A stretch of DNA of 64,000 nucleotides from Gordius sp. MW1 (taxonomy: Eukaryota; Nematomorpha; Gordioida; Gordea; Gordiidae): contig OZ038527.1 of assembly GCA_964036665.1 (NCBI GenBank), positions 3,534,001 to 3,598,000 on the forward strand, written 5' to 3'. The notes beneath the pieces were generated by a model, which worked only from the letters and a program-made list of their open reading frames with translations, was not told where the DNA came from and made no database searches. The translations under genes and the position numbers were made by a program. Each line of letters starts with the position of its first letter. Within the stretch, counting starts at the first letter, position 1. Positions 23,040 to 34,439 of the stretch are shown in pieces.

Positions 23040-23255
23040 TGACCATTGCCCCCCCCCATAGGCATTCTCGCCCCTTCCCACCTTTCTCGCCCATAAATTG
23101 CATAGCAAATATGCTACGTTTATACGAAGTATAGATGAGTTTCGTAAAAACAATACCCCAAAATTACCAAAACGAACTACAAGTCGGACCCTCGCCTTCC
23201 CTTCTGCCTCTTCCCCCCTTTCCCCCCTCTTACCAGGGGCGAAGCCCCTGGTTTA
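23040..23255 (+). repeat. Family D right-end fragment
   Basis: CCCATAAATTGCATAGCAAAT, ATGCTACGTTTATACGAAGT and pyrimidine runs match the D right ends at 22.5 and 32.5 kb. It finishes in a perfect hairpin CCAGGGGC-GAA-GCCCCTGG (about 23,234-23,252). Confidence 0.75.
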
Positions 23256-25163
23256 TTTTGATCTTTTATATGACATTAGAACCTTTGTTGGTAAGATTAT
23301 TTTAATTTCAATCTACTCCGTTCTTTGTACTTGCCATTAACACACATTTTATTATAATAAGTATTATGAAGAAAAATATGATAAGTTACATTAATATTAG
23401 TTTAGATGGTATTTACACAATTGAGGAGACCGGTGTAATTTCAACAAACAGCGACGACCAAAAATGAGGCCGCTTAATCAAGCATTTTTATTGGTTAAAA
23501 AATCATAATAACGAGTTACATGCCATATTACGTGTTTAACGGATGAATAAAATTGTTATTTTCTGCGAAAAACCCCCTTTTATTTCTGATGACGCCCAAA
23601 ACGACGACATTTGTGTTAGGAAAATTTATATCAATTAGGTAATGATGATACATATAAATTACAATAATTTAATTATCATGATAATTGAAAGTTATTGTAG
23701 ATTTAGTTAGAACTTTATACAGTACAATTTAAAGAATATTTTATGCAAATGTATGGCAAAATACAAATTTATACCTATAGCATAAAATACACACCTAGCA
23801 GTTTTACTATAAAACAGCAATACCTCAAATTGAGATGTACACTAACTGAAATTAAATATAAAAGATTTAGTGCCTAAATTGCATGTTTATTTTTCGATTC
23901 TAGATCAAAAAGGCCTAGACAAAAATTTATAACCGATTTTCATATACTTTGTTCACAAATATGTACTTGGTTATAATGTTTATTAGCGGGAATACACAGT
24001 TAATATATTTTTTCTATCAGGGTTTCCAAAACAATACAACTCGAATTAGATAACTGACTCTAAATTCGTTTGTTCAACGATTTCCATTAATCTTATATTA
24101 TTTTTGTAGTTAAAGAACATGATGCCTTTTTTGATTACAGGATACAAAGTTAGTTTTTTTTATACTAATTATGCACCATGCTTAATTTATGAATGAGCAA
24201 AAATGAAACTAGCTTCACTCTCGAAAGCTCCAGAGTGATCATTTAACCTTTAGTTGAGTTTAAGGATCATTAAATTCTTCAAAAATATGTATTTACACAT
24301 AAATCATATAAAAAGTTTTTTCATCTTCCTATAAAATCTAAATCCTGAGGGAACGTTATTTTTGAGTATTTATAAAATTCAAAAGTTTAAAAAGGGTTGC
24401 TTTAGCCCCAAAAAATCTTATTTTTTGCACATTTTTTTGTAATAAGATTAAACCCAAATATTTTTTGTGTCCAATGTGTGCATTATTAAAGTACATTTAT
24501 GCTTCAAATTTGCGAGAAAAATAAATGTAAATGACAAAACTACATAACCCCGGTAAACATACAGTCCCGGTCTCCCTTTTAAACCGAAAGTAAACCTAGA
24601 AGTCCTGTTGCATGTCACTTATTCCAACATGGCCCTGTGGCAAATGCCAAAAATTAAATAGAGGATTCTAAAATATTGCGTCTAAAGAAAGAGACCACAG
24701 ACGGTATTGGGTCACACAATTTAAATAATTTGTCTGTTAATGCTTTATAAGTAGACATATTATTGATGAGATTTTTAATAAATATGATTAAAAACGCATA
24801 TTAATTATTGAATGTATATGCTTTTATAAATTTTTTAATTTATCAAAAATTTTGGAAACTCTCTCTTCATCCTTTACGTGGCGTTCGTGATGAAGCGCTA
24901 AGCGAAAAAAGACGAAGTAAATATTTGGGCTAATTTATCAAACTCTTCATTATTTTTTCTATTTGTCTATGTTTAGGAGCATTTTTTTTTTGTAACTAAA
25001 TGTCGGACACTTAAAATTTGCCAGAAAATTCAAATAAGTTAGCATAAGGTATAAATTATTTAATATTATCATTTTTTTGTAATAAAAACATTGTTTGACT
25101 TGCTACATATTTGCTCATCTTGTATATAGTATCTTATCAGTTATATCCTAATAGTTTGGCGAA
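23256..25163. other. Intergenic upstream of TTF2
   Basis: AT-rich. The only recognisable item is a family F end (about 24,893-24,957) shared with 41,039-41,100. The promoter of TTF2 should lie near 24,960-25,160, but I see no clear core element. Confidence 0.5.
24893..24957. repeat. Family F terminal fragment
   Basis: AAGCGAAAAAAGACGAAGT followed by TTGGGCTAATTTATCAAACT and CTTCAT matches the left arm of the foldback at 41,039-41,464. Confidence 0.7.
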
Positions 25164-28100
25164 ATGTTTCAACTTGTCTCATCTAGTGACGAAGAGGATT
25201 TAAATATAAAGCTTGTAATTAATAGAGCCAAGGTGGACCCTCTTCAATCATCAGATGAGGATGATTCGAAAAGTATAAATCATTATGAAGGTTGTGACAT
25301 ATCGACTCAAAAAATAAAAGACAATAACTACCAAAATTATTCAAATAATTTTCTTCACAAACTTAATAAAAGTATATCTCAATCCACTCCTACACTGCAT
25401 TCAAGCCCAATTAACAAATTGCACAAAAACAAGTCAAATTCTAATCGAAGTATTGAGTTTTTAATGTCTTCATCAGAATCAGAAATTGAAGTTGATCATC
25501 AGTTTGAGGAATCATTTTCGAAACTAAATCTTTCTGAAACCCTTCCTTTACAATTAGAAGAAGTATCAATATCAAATAAACTTTCTAGGCAGTGTCAAAA
25601 GCAAAATATATCTAGTCCCGAGAATTCCCCAGCTTTATCACAATTAGGGCATCTTTCTTCAGAAAGCATTTATAATATTGATATAATACAATCACCTATT
25701 GCTGCAAATGGTTGTGACTCCATAGAATCTCCAAATGTGCAACAAAACAAGATTTTAAAAGAAATAAAAGCTGCTCTGGATTCTGACATATCTCTTGAAA
25801 TTGTGGCAGAATTTAAAAAATCCCCAATAAATTCTTCATTTAATTCTGAAGACAATCAGGTTGACTCTCGTAAATTCCACAATGCAGAGCTATCAGAAAT
25901 ACAAATTCAAAACTCTTTGACAAAAGTTGAATTAGAGAAGAATTTAGAGGAATTAGCTTCCAAGATTAGACAAACACATGTGAGTATAGCTACTCTATCA
26001 GCCAAACTCCCAGATGGAGGTTCCAAATTGAGGCAAATGCTAGCTGACTTATTAGAACAGCAAAAAAAGATAAAAAACTTGTATAATTATCAAAATTCTG
26101 ATGTTCATTCAAATGGCATTGGTTGGTGCTCTGAATTTTCACTACCTCCCTCAAAGTAAGTTTATAATTGTAATCTGACTTAACATGATTCACCTACAAA
26201 TTTATTTTGCATTTGGGGGCCTACCCTAAGTGTCCCTTATACAAGCAAAAAATGCAAAATGTTAATATATTTTTAACTAAAAAGCAAATAAGCAATGTTA
26301 TTTGATAAGACAATTAAAAAAGATTTAATTAAACTATTATAAGAAATCAGCTTTCTCTAAACTATTTTCAACTGAAGTTTTATCTACACGTTTAAGAATG
26401 GTAGAAGATTGGCGAGCCCCCGAAAACTGTGTTTCGCAAGGCAGTTACACCCTTAAAAAGACCAATAGAATTCAAGCCGTGAACGAGACTTTGTCACTCC
26501 TGCATAAAGCGGCGCTTAAGCAAGAAAATTCTCGCGACCAAGACCTTTACCATACACAAGTGCGGGCCCAGGCTTCTAAACTTTTTGCACTTCCCCTCAT
26601 GGACCATCAAGTCACAGCTGTTGGTTGGATGGCCCAGCGTGAAGCATTTGCCCGAAGCAGTGAAATTGCATTGGGTACTGAAGTGGAGCATGGAACTGGG
26701 TCGGGAGGCATTTTGGCGGACGATATGGGTCTGGGTAAAACTCTGACTACAGTGGCTCTAATCTTACTGAGCCCGTTGCTCAAAAAGTTGGTAAAATTTT
26801 GCTTTAGATCGATCAACCAAATTACTCAATAAAGGACTTATTTGTAGTTTTGCCAAGGGGAATTATGGATAATTGTTTTTGTAAATTGAGACTTAGATCA
26901 GTTTATTAAGAATTTGGGGGCCAACAATCAGTAATAAAACTTTTTAAATTCGGTTAAATAAAGTGTTGTAAAAACGGCTGGGTTTTGTAGTGATGTCCTT
27001 TGGTTTCAGTCGACTAAACTAGCAGACCAAAGGAGCGTGTGTGTTGTTTTTGTTAAACAACCTCTATGCGATCGTGATTAAGATCTAATAATTTTAAATG
27101 CCTGATCAAATTAAAAAAATTTTCACCAAACCAGCTTTTTTTACAACACTAGATATAATGTTCGAAGCTATTATTACCAATACACCTTTTTTGGCGAAGC
27201 TAAATATTAATAAGGATTCATGATATATGCTCCCTGGCTATTATCCTCCTGCCATAAATTTAGCAAGGTCCTTGCAAAAAATTGTGATACCTCATTGTGT
27301 TAATACCGACATTGTAGTTGTTAATATTTGTGTTTTTTTACACGTTTTCATTTTCCGCAGCATAATAAAGTCGGATTTGTCAAGCCCCAAGGCGCTAGCT
27401 GATGATTGTAGCTCTGTTGCATATCAAGATGGTTTCTTGAATAAGAAAAACCCCATTGGGTCGGGGTGTAAAGATGGACAAGATCCTACTTTAATAATTT
27501 GTCCAGCGTCCGTGATTTATCAATGGGAATCGGAGATTAAAAGATATTGCCGACAAGCCTACACACCTAAGGTATACATGGGCGTCGCCAGCATTGGGTT
27601 AGAGGGGGGCATAATGATTTAGGGAGGGGCAAAATGATCATTTTTTATGATTTTAGGCATAATTTTAATAAATTTAAACAATTTTTTTGGATTTAGAGGG
27701 GAGTAGCAGCCCCCCTGCCTTAGCCCATGTAGGTATATTTTATGAGTTTAGACAGTTGTTTTTTAGGTTTATAAATTTTAAATTTGAGTGCTAGACATGA
27801 ATAATTTTCGACTCATTTTCTTGTTTAACATTGTGAATTAGTTTATAAAAACATACCCGGACCTGGTTCAGTTATAAAGGTATATGCTTTATGACAATAG
27901 GGGGTAATAAAATTAAAACTCGTTCATTCAAAAGCGATCTTAATAGTTAGTTCTTTATTTTCTCGCGTAGTAATAATGTTGACACCTCAGGCTATTTCAG
28001 GGTTGCCTTATAATGGAACGGTAATCTTGAAAGTACTCATGAATATGAAATTAATCTCAAAATACTGGAAAAATTATACAGATTTTAAATATTAAACTAA

Positions 28101-31100
28101 GCTGCAAAAACTTAATGTTGAGTGTACATAAATATTAAATAAAAGAAGACAGGTAGGAATTGCCATTTTTACGATATTTGGACGAATTTAATTCAAGAAC
28201 CAATGAAGAAGAATTAATAAAATTGTTTCAGAAAACTCATCCCAATCCAATCTTTCAAATTTCATTAAAAAAATGTTTTTATCTTCAATAGTTTTTGAGA
28301 AAAGTGGTTCTAAAGTTGCGTCACCTACAGGTTACACCGGTACTTGTCGGGCTAAGAAACACAATATGTGTGAGCAATATCACCATTATTGAATTAATTA
28401 TTTTTATTTACGACACCTTAGGTTTTGCTTTACCACGGCCCGTCCCGGACCCAGAGACATCATCACATAGCCAACCACGATATAGTGATAACGACGTACG
28501 GGTTGGCGGGCAAAGAAATCACTTCCAAGCCAAATTCATCTCCCCTCGCCCGTTTGCAATGGCACAGGGTCGTTTTGGACGAAGGACATACCATCAAAAA
28601 TCCCAAAGCTCAATGCTCGCTCGCGCTGTATCGTCTCAAAGCAAATTATCGCTGGATTCTCACCGGTACCCCCGTTCACAATAATCTCAAAGACCTCTTT
28701 TCTCTGCTAAAATTTTTGCGGTTACAACCCTTTGCCCAAGAACCGGTTTGGAAAGAATTTATAAGTGGGCCCCTGACGACCACGGTCAACAACGACCTCT
28801 CCTTGGCTGGACGAAGGGCAAGGGCCCGCTTAGCCTTGATAACGCGCTCGCTCTGCTTGAGACGTACTAAGGAGGAGAGAAATGAGCTTGGCGCGACGCT
28901 CTTAACCTTGCCCAAGCGCCAATTTACGGTTCATAATTTGACGCTGAGCGGTGAGGAAGCGGCAGCTTACAAAAAAATACACGCGGTCGCTTACAAATTT
29001 TTGCAGGGAATCGCCGACCGTCGCAACCGTGTCGATCGCGACGGCGTTAAGCAGTTTACCGAAGGTATCCCTAAACATTTATCACTATGATTTAATCAAA
29101 ATGAAATGCTTTTAGCATATCATAAAGTGGCAATCTTATGTGCCTTTTTCCCTTTTTCAAATAAGCCATGCGATAAAGTAATCAAAGAGTTTAGCATTAT
29201 CCATGGGCGTAGCCAGCATTGGAATTAGAGGGGGGCAATAATGATTTAGGGAGGGGCAAAATGATAATTTTTTTAAATTTTAGCCATAATTTTAATAAAT
29301 TTCAATTTGGTAGAGGGGGGGGGGAGGCACCCGCCCCTCCCTGCCCCCCCCCCCCCCCGACCAATGTTACACGATCCAAATTCTTGTACTGTATAAGCGA
29401 TCTGACATTCCATTTTCTTATTCGATCCAAAAAATAACGAAGCGCCGATTTGTGTTTTTCGCATTCGGAAAAACACAAATCGTAAGAAATAAACAAAATT
29501 TTTTACTCACGTTTTCATATTGTGATTTCGGTCTCGCAAGGGCAGGTTTTGTAGGGTTAGGGTTAAGTCATTTTAGGTTCAAGATACATAATTACTTTCT
29601 TTGGATCGAATAAGAAAATGGAATGTCAGATCGCTTATACAGCAAGAATTTGGATCGTGTAACATTGGCCGCCCCCCCCCCCCTTGGCTACGCCCATGGC
29701 ATTATCTATTTTAAAGTGATTGATATATGTAGTTTTATTAAAATATAAAGTAGTCATTTGCATTGTGGTGCTTTGATCGTTTTTTTCACATAGGACAGCA
29801 TTTTATTTTAATTGCTATGCAATTTATGGGATCGTTTTTTGGTGTCCGTCGTCCGTCGTCCGTCGTCCGTTACCCTCCCTATCTATTTGCATTGGGTATA
29901 TTAGGTTATCGATTTTTTAAATTAATGCATGAGAAAGAGGTGCCCCACCCCTCATCTCTATCTCCCTCGCTGTGTTATTTTTTAAATTAATGCATAAGAG
30001 GTGCCCCACCCCTCATCTCTATCTCCCTCAGTGTGTTATATATAAGATTTGAACATAGATAAAAGTTGTTTACTTTTAATGCTATGCAATTTAACTAGTT
30101 ATATAATAAACATAAATAAAAGTTGTTTACTTTTAATTGCTATGCAATTTAACTAGTTTTGGTTATATAATAAATATAGATAAAAGTTGTTTACTTTTAA
30201 TGCTATGCAATTTAACTAGTTATAAATAAACATAAATAAAAGTTGTTTACTTTTTAATTGCTATGCAATTTAACTAGTTTTGGGGTTGGAATCCCGGAGT
30301 TTTTTTTGACTCTTATGATTGTTCTTGTTACTATCATTGATAATAAGAATTTTTGGCCGTCCGCTGGCTGCTGACCAATGAAAAAAATGACCATTGGCCA
30401 AAATGTGAATCGAAATTATTTTTTTCGTTTTTTTTGACTATTATGATTGTTCCTGTTTCTACCATTGCTATTATGACTTTTTGGCCGTCCGCTGGCTGCT
30501 GACCAATGTTATATAATAAACATAAATAAAAGTTGTTTACTTTAAATTGCTATGCAATTTAACTAGTTTTTGGGTTAGAATCCCGGAGTTTTTTTTTGAC
30601 TTTTATGATTGTTCTTGTTACTATCATTGATAATAAGACTTTTTGGCCGTCCGTTGGCTGCTGACCAATGAAAAAAATGACCATTGGCCAAAATGTGAAT
30701 CCGAGTTTATTTTTTCGTTTTTTTTGACTATTATGATTGTTCCTGTTACTACCATTGCTATTATGACTTTTTGGCCGTCCGCTGGCTCCTGACCGATGGA
30801 AAAAAATGACCATTGGCCAAAATGTGAATCGAAATTATTTTTTTCGTTTTTTTTGACTATTATGATTGTTCCTGTTCCTACCATTGCTATTATGACTTTT
30901 TGGCCGTCCGCTGGCTGCTGACCAATGGAATAAAATGACCATTGGCCAAAATGTGATTCGAAAACTTTTTTTTCGTTTTTTTTTGACTATTATGAATTTA
31001 TATCCACTTTTATTGTGTCCTGGCTGCTGACCAATGGAAAAAAATGACCATTGGCCAAAATGTGATTCGAAAATTTTTTTTTCGTTTTTTTTATTCTTGT

Positions 31101-34100
31101 GAATTTATATCCACTTTTACCGTGTGCTGGCTGCTGACCAATGGAAAAAAATGACCATTGGCCAAAATGTGAATCCGAGTTTATTTTTTCGTTTTTTTTG
31201 ACTATTATGATTGTTCCTGTTACTACCATTGCTATTATGACTTTTTGGCCGTCCGCTGGCTCCGGACCGATGGAAAAAATGACCATTGGCCAAAATGTGA
31301 TTCGAAAATTTTTTTTTTTGTTTTTTTTTGACTTATGAATTTATATCCACTTTTACCGTGTCCTGGCTGCTTACCAATGAAAAAAAATGACCATTGGCCA
31401 AATTTTATATATAACCTAAAAATTTATTATAGATGGTCTAACAGACAGCCAACTATGAAATATATATTTTTAACCTTATAAATGCATATATATTTTTTTA
31501 TTGGGTTAATATATTTCATTTAATTAGATTGTGATTTCATAGAAAACCTAAAAAGTAATATTTAAAAAAATAATATAGGTATTAGATTCTAATTTACGAT
31601 AAAATATATCGATAGAAACTAACACAAAATTCGAAACCTCCTTCAAAGGTATAAGCATAGCCCGTTATTTCTAATTAAATTGAATCTACTATTAAACTCA
31701 AACACGAATTGTACTTTATTAGATGGCGCGCGTAAGTTTATATAATTAGTAAAATTTTTCTACGTGTCATAGATATTACACCGCACGTGTGGCAGGGAAA
31801 TGTCCGATATTTTTAAAATGAAAAGGTATTTTAGGAATCTGAAAAGGTTATTTTACCCCCGGCCGCCCTGGGCACCTACGGGTAAAGTTTCGAGCGAATC
31901 GGGCTGGTAGTTTAAGAATTTAGCCCTTTTTTAAAACTAAAAAAAAACTTTTTTTTTAATTTTTTTTTTACATTAAATTAATATTTTGTTTTTGTTAATA
32001 CCATTGATAATATGACTTTTTGACCGTCCGCTGGCTACTGACCGACGAAATATATTGATTTTCTAAACATAAAACACAACTTTATTATTTCATCATCTAT
32101 ATAAATAACATAATAACTTCTACTATTTTAAAGCCAGCATGGTATAGTGGTTATAGCGCCGGCTTGTGAACTGGAGGTGTGGGGTTCAAGTCAGGGAGGG
32201 GACAAATTTTTTTTTTAATTTTTTTAAATTAAATTAATATTTGTTCATGTTAATACCAATGATAATATGAATTTTTGACCGTCCGCTGGCTACTGACCAA
32301 TAAAAAAATGACCATTGGCCAAATAAATCGAATTTTTTTTTCGTTTTTGAATTGGTTAACATTGATAATTACCCTATGTCCTCCCCTACAAGGGCCTATA
32401 ACTAATTAACTAATTATTTTGCATCTAATACCCCCTATAGGCATTCTCGCCCCTTCCCACCTTTCTCGCCCATAAATTGCATAGCAAATATGCTACGTTT
32501 ATACGGAGTATAGAAGAGTTCCCCCTTCCCCTCTTCCCTTCCCCTCTTCCCTTCCCCTACTCCCCTTCCCTTCTCCCCCTTCCCACGAGGGCCGAAGGCC
32601 CGAGTTTCTAAATTTCAATCGATTTTTCTAAGTCTTTAATTGTGTTCTTAAACTATTCTCGAGTTTTGTCCCCGACATAATTATACATAAGCATAAGTCC
32701 GCAGAAATTAAGAACCCTTATAAGTTTCCACAGCAATTATTAAAAAATTACAAGTTGGACAGGACGGACGGACGACAAAAACAAACCCATTAATTACATA
32801 GCAATTAATAGTTCTCTGCTAAGTTGTTTCCTATATATAAATTACATAGATGGACGGCAAAGAGTGCAATTACGCAATGGTAGCTATTTAAAAAACTGCT
32901 CTTAAATTCTCCATTTTTTACGAGGAAATAAATGGGGGCACTTCAACTTAAAGCAACTTTCTTATCTCATGCACATTTCGTAATAACATTAGAAAATGGA
33001 GAGCCCGTTGTATATAACACGGCGGGGATGCTTGTCCACTTGTTGCGCATGAGGCAATGCTGCTGTCATCCCAACTTGCTGGCGCAAAGCGCTCAACTAC
33101 AAGAATACGACTCCGCTATTTTGCCTCCAACGCGACACTTGAAATCGGACCCGGCTCTAAATTGTTTAGAAGATTGCATGGGAGGACTTTCAATCGGATC
33201 GACGCCCAAACCCCAAATTCCTGTTGGTCTACAATGGGACGAAGATGAGAAGATCTTGCCCGGGGGCGTAGATGATAACATCGAGTCCGCTTACGGCTTG
33301 ACCAAAGATAGTCCCATGTTGCAAGAGAAGTTAGTTACTTAGAAAACATTTTTACTCTTATTTTTTATAACTATGATTGCAATTTTTTCGCAAATAAAAC
33401 ATTTTGGGCATAGTGATGGGAAAATCCGGGGTTTCATAGACCCAAGCCTGAGGTTCTGAGTTAAGCTTTTTTATAACATCGGGGTTTTAAAATACCTTAA
33501 CCTAAAATCTTTTGGGTTCAGCCTCGGGTTTTGCATCCACCTAAGGGTTTTCCCAAAATTCCAACCTAAATTTTTGGGCTAGATTCGAATTCTAGCCCAA
33601 AAACTTAGGTTGGAAGGAATCCCAAGCCCCAACCTTAAGGTTGGGCTATGTCACATTGGGGTGTGATATAGTTTTTATATCAAAATATGCATTTTTTATT
33701 AGTTATCATTTGTTTAAATTAAAAAAAATAAAAAATGTAATATTTTAAAATTAGTATATATTTAAAAAGTTTAATTTCAACAAAAAATGGGCATCAATTT
33801 TCAGCTACGAAAGCACCAAGTTGAAGGCTTTGCTGGATCACGTCCTATCTACGCTACAACCTCCGACCGGTGAAAAATGTTTGATCGTCTCTCAGTGGCC
33901 ATCCTTCCTAGACCTTCTGGCTCGACACCTGGAGGCGCGCGGTTTTAAGCGCTTCGCCCACATCAGAGGCAGCGTTAAACCGGTCGACCGCGCGGCGCTA
34001 GTCAAAGATTTCAACGAAAATCCGGACGGCAGCTCTCTCATACTACTCTCCTTGACCGCGGGCGGTGTAGGGCTCAATTTAGTGGGCGCAAATCACGTTT

Positions 34101-34393
34101 ACTTCGCGGATTTGCATTGGAATCCCGCCCTAGAAGCTCAAGCTTGCGACCGCGTATACCGGCCTGGGCAAACCCGGCCGGTTTACGTGCATAAATTCGT
34201 TTGCTCCGCGACTATAGAGCAACGCATAACTGAGTTACAAGAGCGTAAATCAGCGCTCGCGCGTCAAGTTTTTACCAATACCGCCACTTTAAGTGCCGGC
34301 GACGCCGCTACGCGAGCGCGTGACGCTCCTAATATCGCGGGCAGTGGCTTTGCCAAACTAAGCTTGGAAGACATGAAAGCGCTGCTTCGATGA
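25164..34393 (+). CDS. TTF2: Transcription termination factor 2 / lodestar, SNF2 ATPase (6 exons)
   Basis: An ATP-dependent SNF2-family DNA translocase; known family members release RNA polymerase II transcripts and act at mitosis. Exons: 25164-26155, 26397-26786, 27361-27571, 28422-29064, 32993-33329, 33805-34393, giving about 1,053 aa. Seen: acidic Ser-rich N-terminus (SSSDEEDL, SSDEDD, SSSESEIE, CK2-like sites); LPDGGSKLRQ helix block; Walker A GGILADDMGLGKT (K445); TLIICPASVIYQWESEI; DIVITTYGL; Walker B in DEGH form (584-587); TGTPVHNN; LRRTKEE; MRQCCCHPNLL; C-terminal lobe IVSQWPSFLD, SLTAGGVGLNL, QACDRVYRPGQ. Human TTF2 is about 1,160 aa with an N-terminal GRF finger; I see none here. 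The exon 2 end is ambiguous: the donor at 26787 (AA|GTTGGT) keeps frame, while the better-looking GTAAAA at 26791 would not. Intron 4 (3.9 kb) is repeat-filled. Confidence 0.92.
26961..27151. mobile_element. Family B MITE in TTF2 intron 2
   Basis: AGTGTTGTAAAAACGGCTGG to TTTTTTTACAACACTA. The middle is diverged. Confidence 0.75.
27577..27729. mobile_element. Family A MITE inserted at the exon 3 splice donor of TTF2
   Basis: CATGGGCGTCGCCAGC to TGCCTTAGCCCATG. The left flank AAGGTATA (27569-27576) spans the exon/intron junction AAG|GTATA, and the right flank TAGGTATA (27730-27737) matches it at 7 of 8 positions. The element therefore begins 5 bases after the donor GT start and duplicated the splice site. 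Confidence 0.88.
27738..28421 (+). other. Rest of TTF2 intron 3
   Basis: AT-rich, no repeat seen. AG acceptor at 28420-28421. Confidence 0.5.
29202..29698. mobile_element. Family A MITE carrying a nested foldback, TTF2 intron 4
   Basis: CATGGGCGTAGCCAGC to TTGGCTACGCCCATG with perfect 8-bp target duplication GCATTATC (29194-29201 and 29699-29706). It is interrupted in its C-run by the foldback at 29,359-29,670. Confidence 0.9.
29359..29670. mobile_element. Long-arm foldback element nested inside family A
   Basis: Arms of about 70 bp pair almost perfectly: CCAATGTTACACGATCCAAA (29,360) with TTTGGATCGTGTAACATTGG (to 29,668), and ATCTGACATTCCATTTTC with GAAAATGGAATGTCAGAT. Inside the left half sits a perfect 15-bp stem, CGATTTGTGTTTTTC / GAAAAACACAAATCG, with loop GCATTCG (29446-29482). 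No coding. Confidence 0.85.
30050..30580 (+). repeat. Tandem units of a hairpin followed by CTAGT (Helitron 3'-end-like)
   Basis: Five units share AAAAGTTGTTTACTTTTAAT, then (T)GCTATGCAATTTAACTAGTT, at about 30,061, 30,119, 30,181, 30,239 and 30,529. The first four alternate between AATGC and AATTGC forms, so the true period is a pair (about 120 bp). A sixth copy is at about 21,455. Palindrome plus CTAG followed by T resembles a Helitron 3' terminus; this is a resemblance, not proof. Confidence 0.6.
30340..31410 (+). repeat. GGCCGTCCGCTGG tandem array
   Basis: About eight units of roughly 110-140 bp, each with (T)GGCCGTCCGCTGG or a shortened CGTGTCCTGG/CGTGTGCTGG head, CTGCTGACCAATG, ATGACCATTGGCCAAA, a T-run with a TTCGTTTTTT core and ATTGTTCCTGTTACTACC. 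Closely related to 21,400-22,180. Confidence 0.8.
32133..32205 (+). pseudogene. tRNA-derived sequence (His-like, GTG), not a functional tRNA
   Basis: An A-box-like TGGTATAGTGGTTA (about 32,140) and B-box-like GGTTCAAGTCA (about 32,183) are about 43 bases apart with GTG in the anticodon position, followed by a T-run. The acceptor stem does not pair, the T stem is poor and the anticodon loop is a base too long, so I call it a tRNA-derived relic or SINE head inside the D composite. Confidence 0.5.
33561..33613. repeat. Palindrome in TTF2 intron 5
   Basis: CCAACCTAAATTTTTGGGCT / AGCCCAAAAACTTAGGTTGG arms around an ATTCGAATT centre. It lies in a diverged GGGTT-rich repeat (about 33,415-33,660). 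Confidence 0.7.
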
Positions 34394-34433
34394 AGCTACT
34401 ATTTTGGCACGTTATTGCGTTTTAATTTGGTTT

Positions 34434-34439
34434 AATAAA
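34434..34439 (+). terminator. TTF2 poly(A) signal AATAAA
   Basis: Canonical hexamer 41 bases after the stop (34391-34393). Confidence 0.7.

Larger units (their letters stand above)
29806..32812 (+). repeat. Family D composite, TTF2 intron 4
   Basis: Left end TTTTAATTGCTATGCAATTT (29,808) with repeated GTCCGTC, then GAGGTGCCCCACCCCTCATC blocks (29,938 and 29,998). Next are palindrome/CTAG units (30,050-30,580), GGCCGTCCGCTGG tandem units (30,340-31,410), a tRNA-like zone (32,133), the CATAAATTGCATAGCAAAT right end (about 32,470) and a GGGCCGAAGGCCC hairpin (about 32,588). An inverted left end closes it at about 32,640-32,812 (GGACGGACGGACGACAAAAA, ATTACATAGCAATTAAT). About 31,430-31,980 matches nothing else I see. 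Confidence 0.65.

Noticed and set aside
28295..28684. Alternative frame across TTF2 exon 4
   Set aside because: A shadow of the true frame (28,422-29,064), which carries all SNF2 motifs.
30559..31338. Several overlapping minus-strand frames with a repeated WSFFSIGQQP..GQKV motif
   Set aside because: Each is a translation of the tandem GGCCGTCCGCTGG unit. The shared protein motif merely reflects DNA repetition.
32133..32205. Functional tRNA-His
   Set aside because: The acceptor stem does not pair and the T and anticodon stems are poor. It sits in a repeat and is better called tRNA-derived.
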